A stretch of DNA of 64,000 nucleotides from Tenodera sinensis (Eukaryota > Arthropoda > Insecta > Mantodea > Mantidae). Below the pieces are notes generated by a model, which was given only the letters and a program-made list of their open reading frames with translations, ran no database searches and was not told the DNA's origin. This document shows, piece after piece, positions 1 to 12,492 of the stretch; positions within the stretch are counted from its first letter, which is position 1, and each line of letters opens with the position of its first letter. The translations under genes were made by a program, and so were the position numbers. The stretch is from NCBI GenBank assembly GCA_030765045.1, contig CM060967.1:126332912-126396911 (forward strand), given 5' to 3'.

Positions 1-1600
1 TCCCACATACGCTCTCGTGGGAAAAGGCGAGCGCCATTCGGTAATGGCGTCGTCTTTACTTATATTTAATTTTTACTAATACCTGAGAGAAGCTGCTTTT
101 AAGGCCAATTTTAAAAAAAATTATATGTAGGCTACGGATTTTGCCATCAGTTTGTTTCAGGTTGTCTACACACATAGCAGTAGATCCGTCGCACGAATGT
201 AAACAACCGTGGCTATGAGTCACAGATGGATCATGTGACCGCTACAAGCGTACAGTCGGATGAATAAACAAGTACAGCAGGATTGCTATCGACTGTACAG
301 CGTATACTGCCTATGTTTACATATCTCCTATTATTGTATGCAATATATACGGTGCAAGCAATATATGCTACACGGACCTATTGTATGCAGTATTTATTGT
401 ATTTTTACTATATTTAGAATACAATTTTGGTACAATATGAACACAATTATCCTTTTAATACAATGCATTTATACATTTTAATAAAGCATTCTATGCCTTT
501 TCAACAATACAGCTCGTATCTTTAGTGATACGATATTCCATAAGATGTGCATTTTTATTGTTAGTTGCTGTTGTGCGTGCAACTATTGGGGTGAATTACC
601 ATGCACATCTTGAAGTTAGTGAAGGTGAGTCTCTTACGATTTGCAGTAAGACATTCCTAATATCGCGAAAAATTACGCTTTATGTAGCAAATCGGATTAT
701 CAGCCACAGGCATTTTTATATAATCAAATACCTTTGCACATGCATCTTTTAAGTACCCTTCATACTGTTGCTGCATTTGGTACGGTTATTTTTGTGCACT
801 TTTCCATGAAAATATGAATTGTGTTAATTTATCACATGGGATATTAGCTCATATCATGCGACATAAATCTACAAAAAGGCCAGATTGTGTGCTTGCATAT
901 GAGGTAGAGGGTATAATTTTACCCGGTTCATTTGAACCCTCCAAATGCACCTGTTGGCAATGTCATTTACTACGACAGTGTTGTACATTGCTAAAGCGTT
1001 TGTTCCCTCCTATTTCTGAATGACAGAGTTTGCATTCTATTATATGAATGGCCATTAATAGTATAATACAGTGAATCGAATTCTGTAACATAATACTGTA
1101 TTTTCTCTTTGCGTGATTTAAGCATATTGTATTTCTGCATATAACCACGTATGTACCTTTTACTGTGGCTAGAGCAAGCGACACGGAATCGGCACTTGAA
1201 GACAGCAGGACAAGGTGTAATGTATGTGCGCACAGACTGTACAGAGGGTAGGGGTAGGGGTGGAAGCTCCAACGGCACTGCCTAAAGTTCAGTTGCAGTG
1301 CAATCTAATTTCCGTTCGTTTTGGCATTAGCGCTTAAGAAATTCTCAGCCTAATTATATGATATTTGCATTGTACAGAGATGGGGAGAGAAAGTTGCAGA
1401 GAACCTCCGCATTCAGTGCAGTAATGCGATTTGAGCTACGGTTTCTGCTAGTAAAGTATAAGATATTCAATCGTGCAAAAATGCAGGATACCTACTTGAG
1501 TGCTGAGAGGATGACCAAATTTTGGAAATGGAAGAAAACTTCGTTTTTGGACTCGTGTTTCAAAATCTTCCTAGATTTTCAATTCTCGCTAATGCACATT
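1..1600. other. AT-rich sequence, no gene recognised
   Basis: No repeat or protein family recognised. A hydrophobic frame at 525-752 resembles a signal peptide and is followed by GTGAGT at 625. It lacks an ATG start and AATAAA lies just upstream at 480, so it is not called as a gene. Confidence 0.5.
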
Positions 1601-1604
1601 TTCC

Positions 1605-2600
1605 TCATCTGTATCGCAATAGATGCAGTGCGAAAAAATGTGACAAGTAGACTAGTAATTCCTCTAATTTTTAAAATATGGTATAGATATGTGGATGACA
1701 TTTTTGCTGTTGTCCCTGAGAAACAGATAAATGATGCTTCAAAAATTTTAAATTTACAAGATAAAGCCATACAATTCACTTTGGAAACAGAAAATAATGG
1801 ATGCCTTCCGTTTCTAGATTTCAAAATTAAAAAAACAACAATAAATTCAATTTGGCATTTATAAAACCTTTACTCATACTGAAATTACATAAAAATGAAA
1901 GTTTTAATCCTTTTTCACACAAATTTGTTGTTTTCAATAGCTTAATTTATAGGTTAATAAATATACCCCTTAATAAGGAAGAATTTGACATAGAATGTAA
2001 ACACATTATTAACACTGCGGTAATTAATGGTTTTAATACAGCTTTTATCCACAAAAAGGTAGAAAAATTTAAATATCAAAAGGTTGTTAAAAAGGTTCTA
2101 CCCTCAAGAAAATAAAAGATAATTGTATTTTTAAAAAGTTTACTTACTATCCGTGGGTCAATAAACATTTACAAAAATATGGAATAAGTTTGGTGCCTCA
2201 AAATATATTTAATATACAAAATTTACTAAATTTTTTTTAAAAAGGATAAAGTTTCAAATTATAAAAAATCTGGCATTTATCAATTTAGCTGTTTGGATTG
2301 TGATAGGGTTTATGTTGGTAAAACTAAACGTCATTTAGAAACCTGAATATAAGGGTATTTTAGAAATATTAAATATAAACAAATTGATAAATCAGCTGTG
2401 GCGGATCATTTTTTTCATTTAATCATGACATAAATCCAGAAGTTAAATTATTAAAACAATTAAAAAGATGAATAGATTTAATGGTTTGGAAAAATATATT
2501 CATTTTAAAAAACAAGAACCGCCTTATGAATTTTGAAATACCACCAATAGATCGTAGTTTTAAGTTTTTGTTTTCAGAGGTTGGTGACAAATAGATCTTT
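1605..2600 (+). pseudogene. Penelope-like retroelement remnant (RT C-terminal part plus GIY-YIG endonuclease)
   Basis: Broken coding relic of a Penelope-like element, a retroelement class with one reverse transcriptase fused to a GIY-YIG endonuclease. Around 1676-1720 the frame reads WYRYVDDIFAVV, the RT catalytic YVDD box, and near 1800 it reads CLPFLDFKI, typical of this RT clade. A second frame at 1852-2115 carries the downstream NSLIYRL..IPL region. Near 2260-2345 a third frame reads GIYQFSCLDCDRVYVGKTKR, which contains both GIY and YVG of the nuclease plus the family's Cys pair. Near 2470-2595 short frames match the usual C-terminal end. Stops and frameshifts (for example at 1861, 2113 and 2344) separate these pieces, so it cannot make a full protein. 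The N-terminal RT motifs are missing upstream. The family assignment is firm. The exact 5' and 3' borders are not known. Confidence 0.85.
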
Positions 2601-2930
2601 TAAGATGAGCGTCGGTAACTATGGTAACTTGTTTGGATAGCTTTGAAAATAAGTTGGACACAACTTTAAACTAGTCAGCACTGCAACAACGTGCAATATT
2701 AGTAAGATAAGTGGAGCTTTTAGTTTCTAATTTATTGTTATTTTAGTATTGTGTATATTTGCAAATGAGAAAAACATGAATACGTTCTGTGTTAGTGTAC
2801 AGATAACGGAGTTGGTTCACGTCAGCTTGTGGAGTAGTTTCCAGTGTTCCCCAAGCGTGCACACTAATGCACTGGTAATGCCTGAATCGGAATAGGCAAT
2901 GAATTATAAAGCAAGCTGTAACAGCTCTTG
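2601..2930. other. Possible 3' flank of the Penelope-like element
   Basis: AT-rich and non-coding. It may contain the untranslated 3' end of the element, but I see no terminal repeat to mark its border. Confidence 0.3.
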
Positions 2931-2934
2931 CTGT

Positions 2935-3060
2935 AGGTACTACGTGATCTAATGGACAAGACGGGGGAGGAGCTGCGAATTGGAAGACTAAAGGTTCGAG
3001 CCTGGGTCAATGAGTACTCAGGAATTTAATACCCTTGTATTATAAACTTGTTGTGTTATA
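2935..3060 (+). mobile_element. tRNA-derived SINE-like head
   Basis: The segment has an A-box-like GTGATCTAATGGACAAG and, about 45 nt on, a B-box-like GGTTCGAGCCTGG. Together these give the spacing of an internal RNA polymerase III promoter from a tRNA. No acceptor-stem pairing marks a functional tRNA gene, so a SINE is the better reading. The 3' body is not delimited. Confidence 0.5.
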
Positions 3061-3367
3061 GACTCCGTTTATAAAAGGAGTATATTTATTACTCTTTTTC
3101 TTCTTCTGCATTCGTAGGTTTAGGCTGGAAGCCTGTTCTCTACTCACATGTTATTCCCACTTTTCCTCTGGCATCCAATGGGTCATTTACCCGTAGGCTT
3201 AAAATGATTAGGGCCCTGATCCTTTTAATAGGTGTCTCATTTAATAATAATTCTTGCCTCATCAGCATTGCTAACGTGTACATAAACCCTTATCATAGAT
3301 TCTACATTATGAAAATGTGTATTTATGAAGTAAGTTTTTTGTGTATGTTTAACGACCTTTAACCTGG

Positions 3368-3715
3368 TAGGTAATATCGGATGGTGAATGAATGGCAGAA
3401 TGGAATGATGCTCAAATGTGCCTGGGTTCCATAGAGCTTAAAGTTGTCGGACATTTGTGTTTTCAGGATAAAGAAAATAAAAATAAAAGAACATAAAAAG
3501 TCCCGGGAAATCCTTTATCCGGATAACTCAGCTTCTTTCCCTCTTCTTTCCGCTTTAGTTTTCTGTGTATTCCTGTTTTCAGTTTTTTTTCACATATACA
3601 CAATATGCACATATCCATGGTCGAGGAAGAACTCGAACCCGCGACTCTTTGCGTGGTGGAACGTCCAAAATACAAGCTCTAGCGACCACGGCTATAAGGA
3701 TTGGTCCCCCTTACT
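3368..3715 (-). mobile_element. tRNA-derived SINE (family SINE-3), minus strand, interrupted
   Basis: Reverse complement of the element at 55.14-55.40 kb. The tRNA head is at 3614-3712, with an A-box-like GTGGTCGCTAGAG and a B-box GGGTTCGAGTT. The body includes TTATCCGGATAA at ~3515. The tail side holds the TCCATAGAGCTT and ATTCACCATCCGATAT-like segments (3370-3450). About 75 nt of pyrimidine-rich sequence around 3535-3610 is not in the other copy and may be an insertion. Confidence 0.75.
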
Positions 3716-6700
3716 GAAATTCGACCCTCCACGCTACCTCCACCTCACAGAAGCAGGCTAAAGCAATTTTTGTCATATGCCATGCATATATTTAGTGAAT
3801 TTTTTCGATTTTACGCCATTATTTTATAATTTTTTTGCCTTTTGTGGATTTATTTCGTCACTTTCTTGCATTTGCATTGAGTAATAAGGTTTTATTCTAT
3901 TTATAAACGGGTAACTTTTCAAATATCAGAAATTTCACTAAAGTAAGAAATAAGACAGCTTTGTACGTCCTTTACTTGTATTCTAGGATTCAAGAGATCC
4001 GGAATGAAACCGGTGCAGGGCGATGGAGGGCGATATCTACTGTTCTACTTCTTGAGTTATATCCATATAGGTATAAATTAATTTTAATTTTCCATGCACT
4101 AATCTTAATAAATCAAATATATTAGATTTAGGTCATTTTCTGTATTTCGTATGCTATGTTTAAGCATCTTATCGATCATTTTATAAACATTTTAAGGTTA
4201 TAGAAATCCAGGCCTGGTTAATGATGCACGATTCGTGTCATAGTATAATTTTTAATTTTGTTGGTATTCTTCTCAAAGTTCACTTCCTACTTTCTTTTAA
4301 TCCAATTTGAATATATTAATCTCCTTCGAAGACACTTTTTATATTGCCTCTTTTTGTACCTATATAAAAAATATCATTTCGATATCAGAGCAAAGCAATA
4401 CTTTGTTTTAAAAAGGAAATTAAGAGTTAGTCACTTATTCTGATTAAACGTTGTCAATACAGAGATGCTCAATAAAGAATTTATTAATCCTCAATCTTAC
4501 GGTTTTATCTGTAAATTAATGTCCACGATTCACTGGTGAGTCAAGGCTTAGCAAAACTTAATCATCTCTTTTATAAGGGCCATAGTTAGTAATCAACAAA
4601 TTTGCGCTGCTTTTTCATGAATGTATTCCATTTAGAGGAAGTCTCCATTCATTAGGATAATATTATAAATCTGACTATCCCAACATTTTTTTATTAGTCT
4701 TCTGAAATCAAAATAAGTTGAATTTCCTCAAAGGAAGTTACTCCCATGATTCTTATTTAACTAAGCAGGTACATCAAACTCTCTTGTAAAATACTTTTTA
4801 ATGAGTTAAATAACGGCAATACAAGCTCCCCCTCACTTGTTGAAATGTTACACTAATTATCACAAGGGCAACTGTTTTTCCTATTGAAGCCTAATTACAA
4901 AAACCATTTTTTGCCGTTGTGATGATGGACTAATGTGTTAAGTATGTTTTCAATCGGTTTTGTGCGTTCGAAATTATTTGAGTAAGTATTATACAAAAAC
5001 CTATTACAATTTCTCTAAAGTGATCTGTTTCTTGAGTGAGGCTTTTATACTAATGACGTTAGCGTTACAGTGCCTATCAGTTAATCTTTATTTCACAAAA
5101 TGTTGATAAAGTTGTATCTAAATTTACATACAGTTAGATTTTGCTCATACGTGTTTTCAAGGCGAAGGTGTAAAATGAATGCATGAATGTGAAAACACGT
5201 GTGAAGAAAACAAAAAGAAAAGAAAATAAGAAAAATAATAATTATAGAATGAAGTATATTGTTCAAATAGTTTTACTTTACAGTCTCACATGGTAGAAAT
5301 TCAGTTTAACGGGCATGAAATCAGGTTTCCTAGAATTCGCCAGTCTTCGGAAATCAAACGAAGCCAAGTAGATAAGGGATAAAGATTCACTTGAACAACA
5401 ATGGAAATAAGCATTTCTTGTGGATCTAAGGACTTTTAAGAATAATAACGTTAGGCAGTAATGTATATTTTTCTTTAATTCAAAACCATAATAGTTTAAA
5501 CGAGACATATTTTACTAAAACATCTAAGTCCTTGTAATGGCATGCAAGTGCTAAGAAGTCAACCGACAGTGCAGTTTTGCACTTCTACTGTTTTCTTTCT
5601 TTTTCATTTTGTACGAGATACACATGCATTTCTGGGCATAATTTTGTCTGATTTAAAATATGTAATTTCCTGGATATTGTAAAATACTTAAAACTGTGGC
5701 AGGAAGGATTGTGTTTAAAGAGTTATAAAAACAGATAATTTTTATGATTATGAAAGTGCGTTAATGGCTAACGCAGAGGTCTGAAAATAATTTTATGACT
5801 CATAATGAAGCAATAAGCTAGTAAGCAAGCATTTTGAAGTGCTTCTAAGACTATAGATACTATTTTGTCACAACTACCGTACATTTACAGGCTATAGGGT
5901 GTGATAACTATATTATGGTGGACTGTGAAGAAAGCAACATACACACACCCGCACACACTCGCACTCATACACATTTAAAACTATGTTATGCAGTAAATAA
6001 TAACACACACCTATGTACAACAGTTGGAGGCAGTTTCGGTCGTGGGGCCACAAGTCTAAAACATAACGTGCAAGCTGTAATCAACTAGGGAAGTCAACAA
6101 TATATGTTTTAATATGATAGCAATACATATTATAGCAACAGTGCGCGCTAATTTTAAATGCAAACCTATTAATACATATTGTTTTTATATAATTACTGTT
6201 GTTGAAAATAATTTACATCGAGGACATCCATGAAGCTAGCTTTACTAAACATCTACACAATAAGAGAGTTACTACACAGGAAAGTAGAGATATTAGAGTG
6301 ACCTGTCTACATAGAAAGATAGAAACAGCAGAGTACATAAGCTCTACAAGAAAATAGAGAACAGTATGTTGCCAGGGCAGATTAGGAACACATATCAACT
6401 TATAGTATGGGAGTGCTGTAGGCTTTCTCTTGGGATATAAATGTAAACTTTGCCAGCTAGTACTTAAAACTTTCTTATTATTTTCAATTCAATTATTTGG
6501 AAGTCATAAAGTAACATATCCACAAGAGAAATACTTTTCACAGCTACACCCATAGAACTTAACTCTAACATTACAAAATAACAAAAACAAATAAGAAGCT
6601 AAAGTATAAGACAATAACATCTGTTGACAATACATTACACTTAGTGCTTCGGTAGAGGTAAACCACTCCATGCTGGATAAACAAACCACTGTTGTAGAAA

Positions 6701-6975
6701 TGTATGTTTGTTTTGACACAAAGAAAACATAAGAGAGGAAAGAATGGTTGCAGTGATGGCGATCGTCTCATTCCATTGATGAAGATGTATGCTACACATT
6801 AAAATAACGGATATAAACATCAAAGAAAATAAAACAAAAACACAGACTGTAAAATAGACAACAGTGTACAACAGAAGCAACAGGGACCGAGCAGCTTCAG
6901 ATAGTTTCATTAGAATCCATGTACTTAATACTATCATTCTTTTGTTTCATGACAGTGAGCTTGGCAACAAAGAGT
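3716..6975. other. AT-rich sequence, no gene recognised
   Basis: No family recognised. There is a short CA-rich run near 5938-5975. Hydrophobic frames on the minus strand at 6213-6937 overlap one another and carry no recognisable membrane-protein motif. Confidence 0.5.
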
Positions 6976-7320
6976 TTGTAATTATTATTTATTTATGCCA
7001 ACACACTTACCGATGGTGTTTGTAAACACACAAGCCGTGTGTGGGCAATGTTTGAGAGGTAGAACTGAAAAACTCAATGCCACAGCTGGGATTTGAACCA
7101 CAGACCCTCTGCTTACCAGGCAGGTGCTGTAACCATTAAGCTACTGTGACAACCTGTCAGAATGACATTGAATTCTCCAACCAATTCCTATTTCTCCCGG
7201 TAAACCATAAAGGCAGTCTTACATCAGAGCCAATTACCCCAATGGTGACTTACTATTGCAAGTACTTTATGTCCCAGGATTAAATAACCTTCAGATGGTA
7301 AATATTATTTATTTATGCCA
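6976..7320 (-). mobile_element. tRNA-derived SINE (family SINE-1), minus strand
   Basis: Read on the minus strand, a head (ending with TCTACCGGGAAA-like sequence near 7195) precedes a tRNA-like promoter at 7085-7150. This has A-box AGCTTAATGGTTACAGC and B-box GGTTCAAATCCC. The body follows (CATTGCCCACACACGGC near 7030) and then a tail of AAATAAATAAT type at 6978. Related copies lie at 24.54, 25.77 and 25.95 kb. It is a retroposon moved by another element's machinery and encodes no protein. Confidence 0.8.
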
Positions 7321-7399
7321 ATGGTGACTTACTATTGCAAGTATTTTATGTCCCAGGATTAAATGACCTTCAGATGGTAAATATTATTTATTTATGCCA
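7242..7399. repeat. 79-bp tandem duplication at a SINE-1 head/tail junction
   Basis: The block 7242-7320 (ATGGTGACTTACTATTGCAA to TTTATTTATGCCA) is repeated at 7321-7399 with only a few base changes. It spans the SINE-1 head and the AAATAAT tail of the next unit, so the structure is a head-to-tail pair of SINE units. Confidence 0.9.
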
Positions 7400-7455
7400 A
7401 CTAACTTACTGTTGATGTTTTTAAACACACAAGCCATGTATGGGCACTGCCTCAT
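7321..7455 (-). mobile_element. Partial SINE-1 copy
   Basis: Continues from the duplication with tail TTATTTATGCCAAC and the conserved body AAACACACAAGCCATG, then loses similarity before the tRNA-like part. It is truncated. Confidence 0.65.
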
Positions 7456-8375
7456 TTGGTACAAAATCTATATAAACCAACGAGAGCCTTTCATCTTCCC
7501 CTAAACCCAGTGTGGATCGCACAGTTGTAATTATTCACAATATAATATTTAATTTGGCTTTGTCGGTTTTTTTGTTTCAGCCATAAAGCAAACATTTTTA
7601 CGTTGATCTTTGTATCGTATTAATGGATACTGTTCAATTCATATGCTGCAGTGGTGTGCTAATCTCGTATTAAAAAGCCTTTACTTGCTAAGATTGCTTT
7701 GGCAACAATAGTGAAACATGCATCTGAAGAGCTCTTCATTCCCAGTTGCTCCTTGTTCTAGAAAGCAAGCACAGTTTCACATTCCAAGACAATTGGCTAA
7801 CAAAAATATGCTTATAGTGCTGCTATTAAAATAAACAATTTAAAAGTATTCCTATGTGTTATAAATATAGGTTATGATTAAGTTTATTGTTATTTGTTAC
7901 ATATTTATATTATAAAGTTCTGCAAGAAACAAATGTGTAAAATATGCTAGGTGTAATGATTATTTCTTCTGAACGAGGAACGATGCCGCCTCTGCCCTTA
8001 TCACCTGCAATATTAATATTATTTAGTCTTTGGTTTATTATAACACAGGTTTTAACAGTAAAGAAATTAAGTGTAAACGTATTAGATTACTTAATACATT
8101 TAGAAATAGAGTTAAACAATGGAAATAGTTTACATTTATATTTAAAAGACTCAAGGCTCATATTGTGCATGCAGTTTTAAGATGTGAGGGTTGATACACT
8201 AGTAAATGAAAGTATGATACAATTTCTAAACGGAAGTTCAGACGTTAGACACAAAAAAGGGATATTATGAAAATTATGGTTTGGTGTGATTTTTAACCAC
8301 TAAATTATTATTTTACAATTGCAGATGCTTTGTTTCAGCAAATTTCTCTAAAAATTGTTGTAAATTATATATCGC
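7456..8375. other. No feature recognised
   Basis: AT-rich sequence with stops in all frames at short spacing. I see no repeat family. Confidence 0.5.
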
Positions 8376-8376
8376 A

Positions 8377-9091
8377 GTCTGTCCCAAAATTAGACAGACA
8401 ACCTTTGGGAGCTGACAGATAACATTATTTTAAACAATTTTTGTTAAGAAAAGTTTTATGCTGCGGTGCTTCGTTTAAGCGCTAGACGAGTTAATGTCAT
8501 AGATTACTGCCTCCCACCAGTTTAAGCATTTACGGTAAAATCAACAATGCAAATTAGTAGCTATTTCATTTACTTTAGTAAGGCACATAATCTTTATCCA
8601 AACAAACACAGAACACAAACATCTCATTGTTTACAGTTAACCATAGCTTTACTATTCAAAGCAAATGTTGGGAAGCACGGCCATTGAGATTAACACAAAG
8701 AGTGCATCGGCGTGCTCTATTCTGTCGTACTCTCGCAAAGACACCAACCATTTGTTTTCGCCAGCTGTGCAGAGAGGGAAAAAAAAAAAAAAAAAAAAAA
8801 AAAAAAGAAAGGAACGAAAGAAACAAAACAAAGACGTTTCAACTCATTTAGCACATGTTTGTGTTTTGTTCATGTGTTCTGTGTTTGTTTCCTGGATTAA
8901 GATTTTCTGCCTTACTAAGATAAATGCAATACTAATTTGCATTGTCGGTTTTAGCATAAATACTTAAAGTGGGTGGGAGGCGGTAATCTATGACGTTAAC
9001 TCGTTTAGCGCTTAAATGAAGCACCGCAGCAAAAAAAGTGTTTAAAATACTGTTATCTATCAGTTTGACGGTATAACTTTGGGACACTCTA
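8377..9091. mobile_element. Inverted-arm element (FB-1), A28 tract inside
   Basis: Left arm 8377-8610 and right arm 8860-9091 are inverted copies of one sequence. Shared marks are TGCTGCGGTGCTTCGTTTAA (left) against TTAAATGAAGCACCGCAGCA (right), and GTCCCAAA near the left tip against TTTGGGAC near the right tip. The loop holds extra left-arm sequence and an A28 run at 8779-8806. A third copy, in the right-arm orientation, lies at 34.25-34.70 kb and also matches the loop-side extension (8625-8778). The tip GTCCCAAAATTAGAC resembles ends of TA-inserting DNA transposons, but no transposase is present. The class is inferred. Confidence 0.75.
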
Positions 9092-10010
9092 TATGTACTG
9101 AAATTACTTACAATAATACATATATTTTCAATAGTGTTTCTGTAAATTCGAAATTCTTTTGCAACTAACCTTTTGCGGGTTGTACAATAGCCTTGCTAAC
9201 AGTGTAGAAACACACACGTCTGGGAAAGGATTTTACGACTGCATACTTACAAATTCAGATTACCAAATGAATAACGATTGACATATGTGTTAAGTAAAAT
9301 TACCGTCACATATTTCGAATAAGTCCACTCACTTGAATCCATAACATTATCAATTTATATTGATAACTCAGTATCACTTAGTATTAATTTTAGTTTATTT
9401 TTTAAAACTTCATATTTTAATAATATACGACAATAAGAAAAAAGTCTTCCTCTTTTTGAAGTGTCTGTCTTGTATTTTGTAAACCTCAAAAATGTAACTT
9501 GTAGTGGGTACAAAGAACGACAAAGAAAATCTTTGGCGGATTTTGTATCTTTTTTGGGGACTTTAGAGGCATGGGTGCTGGGCGTTCATAGAGTTTACAC
9601 CTTAGATTTTAACCCTGTTCTGCACTAATCGATAAGGTATGGCTACCAATCATGGTACGAACTCTGTCTGACAAACTGAATGCACTCACTCTGCCTCTTT
9701 CTCTTTTAGACAATACGTTCGAGAGCGTAAACATGTATTTCACCTTTAGGCCATTTTGTATGCTTTGTTTTGGTTATTGGTTAAGGTTATTTAGCCAAAG
9801 GAGTGGCACAGCGCTACATCTTGGCCTATAGCAACCAATGGAATGGCCATAGCTTTGTACAAGGATAAATAATGTGATACACGCGAGGTGCAGTGAGATT
9901 GTCTAACAGTTGTTGTACTTAAATGTCAGGATACTAAAAACATATGCGATATAATGTGCAGAAAGTTTTATTATAAAAGACTTAAATAGTTGCCTTTAAA
10001 GTAGGCCCAT
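9092..10010. other. No feature recognised
   Basis: Non-coding by inspection. No repeat shared with the rest of the window was seen. Confidence 0.45.
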
Positions 10011-10110
10011 TGGGCATTAATACGTTTCTGTTGGATCCGTACCACTTTTTGAAACAGTGTTGCACTCCATTTTTTCAAGCTTCCGCAGAGTGCGTCGTTA
10101 AGTCCGCCTC
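10011..10110 (-). pseudogene. Possible transposase C-terminal relic
   Basis: The minus-strand frame here reads LKKWSATLFQKVV followed by RIQQKRINAQWAYFKGNYL and a stop. Its length and composition recall the last 30-40 residues of some DNA-transposon transposases, which often end with a basic helix followed by a YF motif. The open stretch is only about 42 codons and there is no catalytic residue in view, so this is a weak call and chance is possible. Confidence 0.25.
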
Positions 10111-10278
10111 CTCAGTCAAAGCGAACCTACTCCCCTTGAGAATTTACCATACGTCATGCATGCAAGGGAGGGAATTGCCTAAATAACCGCAGTCTGTTAT
10201 GTGCTTGAAGACAAAACACTCAACGAAGGCAAAGCACAGCTGTTTTTAACTCCATTGTGTGTTCAGTTCAAAGTGTGC

Positions 10279-10299
10279 GACGCCATACCGTATGGCGTC
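10279..10299. repeat. 21-bp perfect palindrome
   Basis: Arms GACGCCATAC and GTATGGCGTC flank a single C. It lies in a locally GC-richer stretch (about 10.15-10.55 kb) with no recognised gene. Confidence 0.9.
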
Positions 10300-12400
10300 T
10301 TTTGTCTAGCCGCTGAACCTAGAATTCATGCACTTCTGCAGAGGCGTGTAACTCGTGTGTTGGAAAAGTTACCTATCCAGCAGGGCGTTCAGTCCTCTGG
10401 CATGTTGCTTCTAGTCGTAGACACGTAGCCGTTTGTATGTATGTTACCAAAACCTCTGTTTGTTTGATCGATATCCAAGGTCCGTGAACGTTGTAAGCTT
10501 GTTATCATCGCTAGCGCAAGCCAACATGCGTTTGTCAACAGTGTGTGTTGTGGGTTTCTTCTGTAGATGTAAATAAACATCTATGCGTGATGAATAGGCG
10601 TTATAAAGTTACTCAAGTAAGATTAATATTTTTGATTACGTTTATTTTACATGTGATTCAGAGGCACGTTATTTGGTCTACGTTTAATGATTTACGTATG
10701 TCGTAATTTACGCATCAGATTGAATGATGTGCTTGTTAGGCAGCTTCTCCAACACACGCGTACTTTATTACGATTTTTTTATTGCATGTATCAGCTCTTT
10801 TCCCTTAAGAGCTGACACTCACTTCAAAAGATTGACTTAACAGAATGACTCGTGGCGCACTTTGAAATAAACAGCCGGGTTGTGTCATAAATTCGTTCCT
10901 TCTGCTTGCAGGTTCCATTTATAGCTCCTGAACACTCTAAACCCTCTGTACACGCACGTTATCATAGTTGCCTAAGGACAAAACCGCCTCACAATGCCGA
11001 CAGAAAATTTGTGCTGTCTACGGGGAAGAAGCAGTAACAAATCAAGCATGTCAAATGTGGTTTAGTCGATTTAGAGCTGCGCATTTCTCCCTAAAATAGA
11101 AAGTTTGGCACCTACTCTGCCGTAGCTGTACTGCGGGTGAGGTATATTCCGAGGCGCTCTTGTGATTGAAATGTAACGGGAAACAAACGAACTTCTGAGA
11201 CGACCTTGTAGAAGTTAAATTTCATTGTAGAATGTTCCAAAAGTAGGTATACAGTATGCATCAGAGATTTTATTTTTAACTGTGATTGAGAATGACGGTG
11301 GAAATGGAATCGATAATTAATATAAAAAAGTAAACATATAACTGTTTATGATAGGGAATTTAATTGGCAAAAGACACAAATATTTCTGTTGTGTAAAACA
11401 AAAATTTTTACAACTGTGGATTGACTAATCCCATCTGTACTTCCAGCAAGTTGAGACAATACCTCATTTGGTGGTGTTGATAAGAAAGTACCTTGCCAAC
11501 GTTTTCATACAGATTTAGCCGCCACATTCATCCGTTCAGATCCCTATGGACTTCTTGGTGAACGGATTAATGGCAGGTCTCTGAGAGGACACCACACACA
11601 GTACACGGATTAACAGAGTTTACATCGGAGACATTTAGTAACACTGAAGCTGGCCGAGATTTGTGTCCTACTGTATGTCAGTGTGTCCTGAATAAGTCTA
11701 ATGCTTCAGCAGTACGGCGCACTTACGAGATTAAACAGTGTAGGTGTCTATAACAAGGGAAGTGATCAACACCGTGTACTACTTTTAGGCCACGATTTAT
11801 AGAGAAAATAATTCACACCTTTTAACCATTCTATCATTTTTGTGCGAAAGAAACTGTTTTAATTGTAGCCAAGTTCAACGCTAAGAACGTTTCTGGTTAC
11901 ACTAAAGTGGCAAATCCTGTGAAAGACAAGTGGGCATATGGACAATGAAAAACGCATTCTGTTCTAGTAAGCAATATCAAGAGTAATTACTATTTAAAAC
12001 GAAATTGTTTGTAGGTAGTAACATTTTGGGCCAATATATTTACACTGGATGCTGTTTCTGTCTTATTTTCTGTACGTAAGCCACTTATAAGCATTAATAA
12101 TATTCACATTCTTAATAGAACGAATTAAGGAATCTGAGGTCGGAAACCTGGAATAAACGGTTTGAAACTTACACGTTAGAACTTAAAAGCTTAAAATGAC
12201 AATGGACGCCACTCGCAGATTTCTCATAGAGAACGCAACATTAAAAAAACAAAGAAAAAAAGGAAGAAAGCCCAGTCACTACTTCGTTTCTAGAAACGGA
12301 ACTCCGATTAGTATATCAAAGCATGGTATGCAATAATATGTTTAATTATACATTGTAGCTTAACGGTACAAATAATTACTGGAGAGTTTAAAATAAGTTT
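10300..12400. other. No gene recognised; one shared short repeat
   Basis: 10724-10845 shares GTGCTTG(T/C)TAGGCAGCTTCTCC and a nearby CTTCAAAA segment with 30.68-30.76 kb, so this is a low-copy repeat. The rest shows no family or coding signal. Confidence 0.5.
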
Positions 12401-12402
12401 GC

Positions 12403-12492
12403 AGCAAAAAAAAACAAAAAAAAACAAAAAAAAACAAAAAAAAAAAACAAAACAAAACAAAAAAAAAAAAAAAAAAGAAAAAGAAAAACACC
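12403..12492. repeat. A-rich simple repeat (A5-10 C)n
   Basis: Long A runs interrupted by single C and later G. It could be a retroposon tail, but nothing recognisable lies directly 5' of it. Confidence 0.85.

Noticed and set aside
525..752. Signal-peptide-like frame followed by GTGAGT
   Set aside because: No ATG start in frame, AATAAA just upstream, and no downstream exon can be recognised.
6213..6937. Run of hydrophobic minus-strand frames resembling a membrane protein or chemoreceptor pseudogene
   Set aside because: The frames overlap one another, show no conserved receptor motif and are explained by T-rich sequence.
8627..8967. Lys-rich frames
   Set aside because: Produced by the A28 run inside the FB-1 inverted-arm element.
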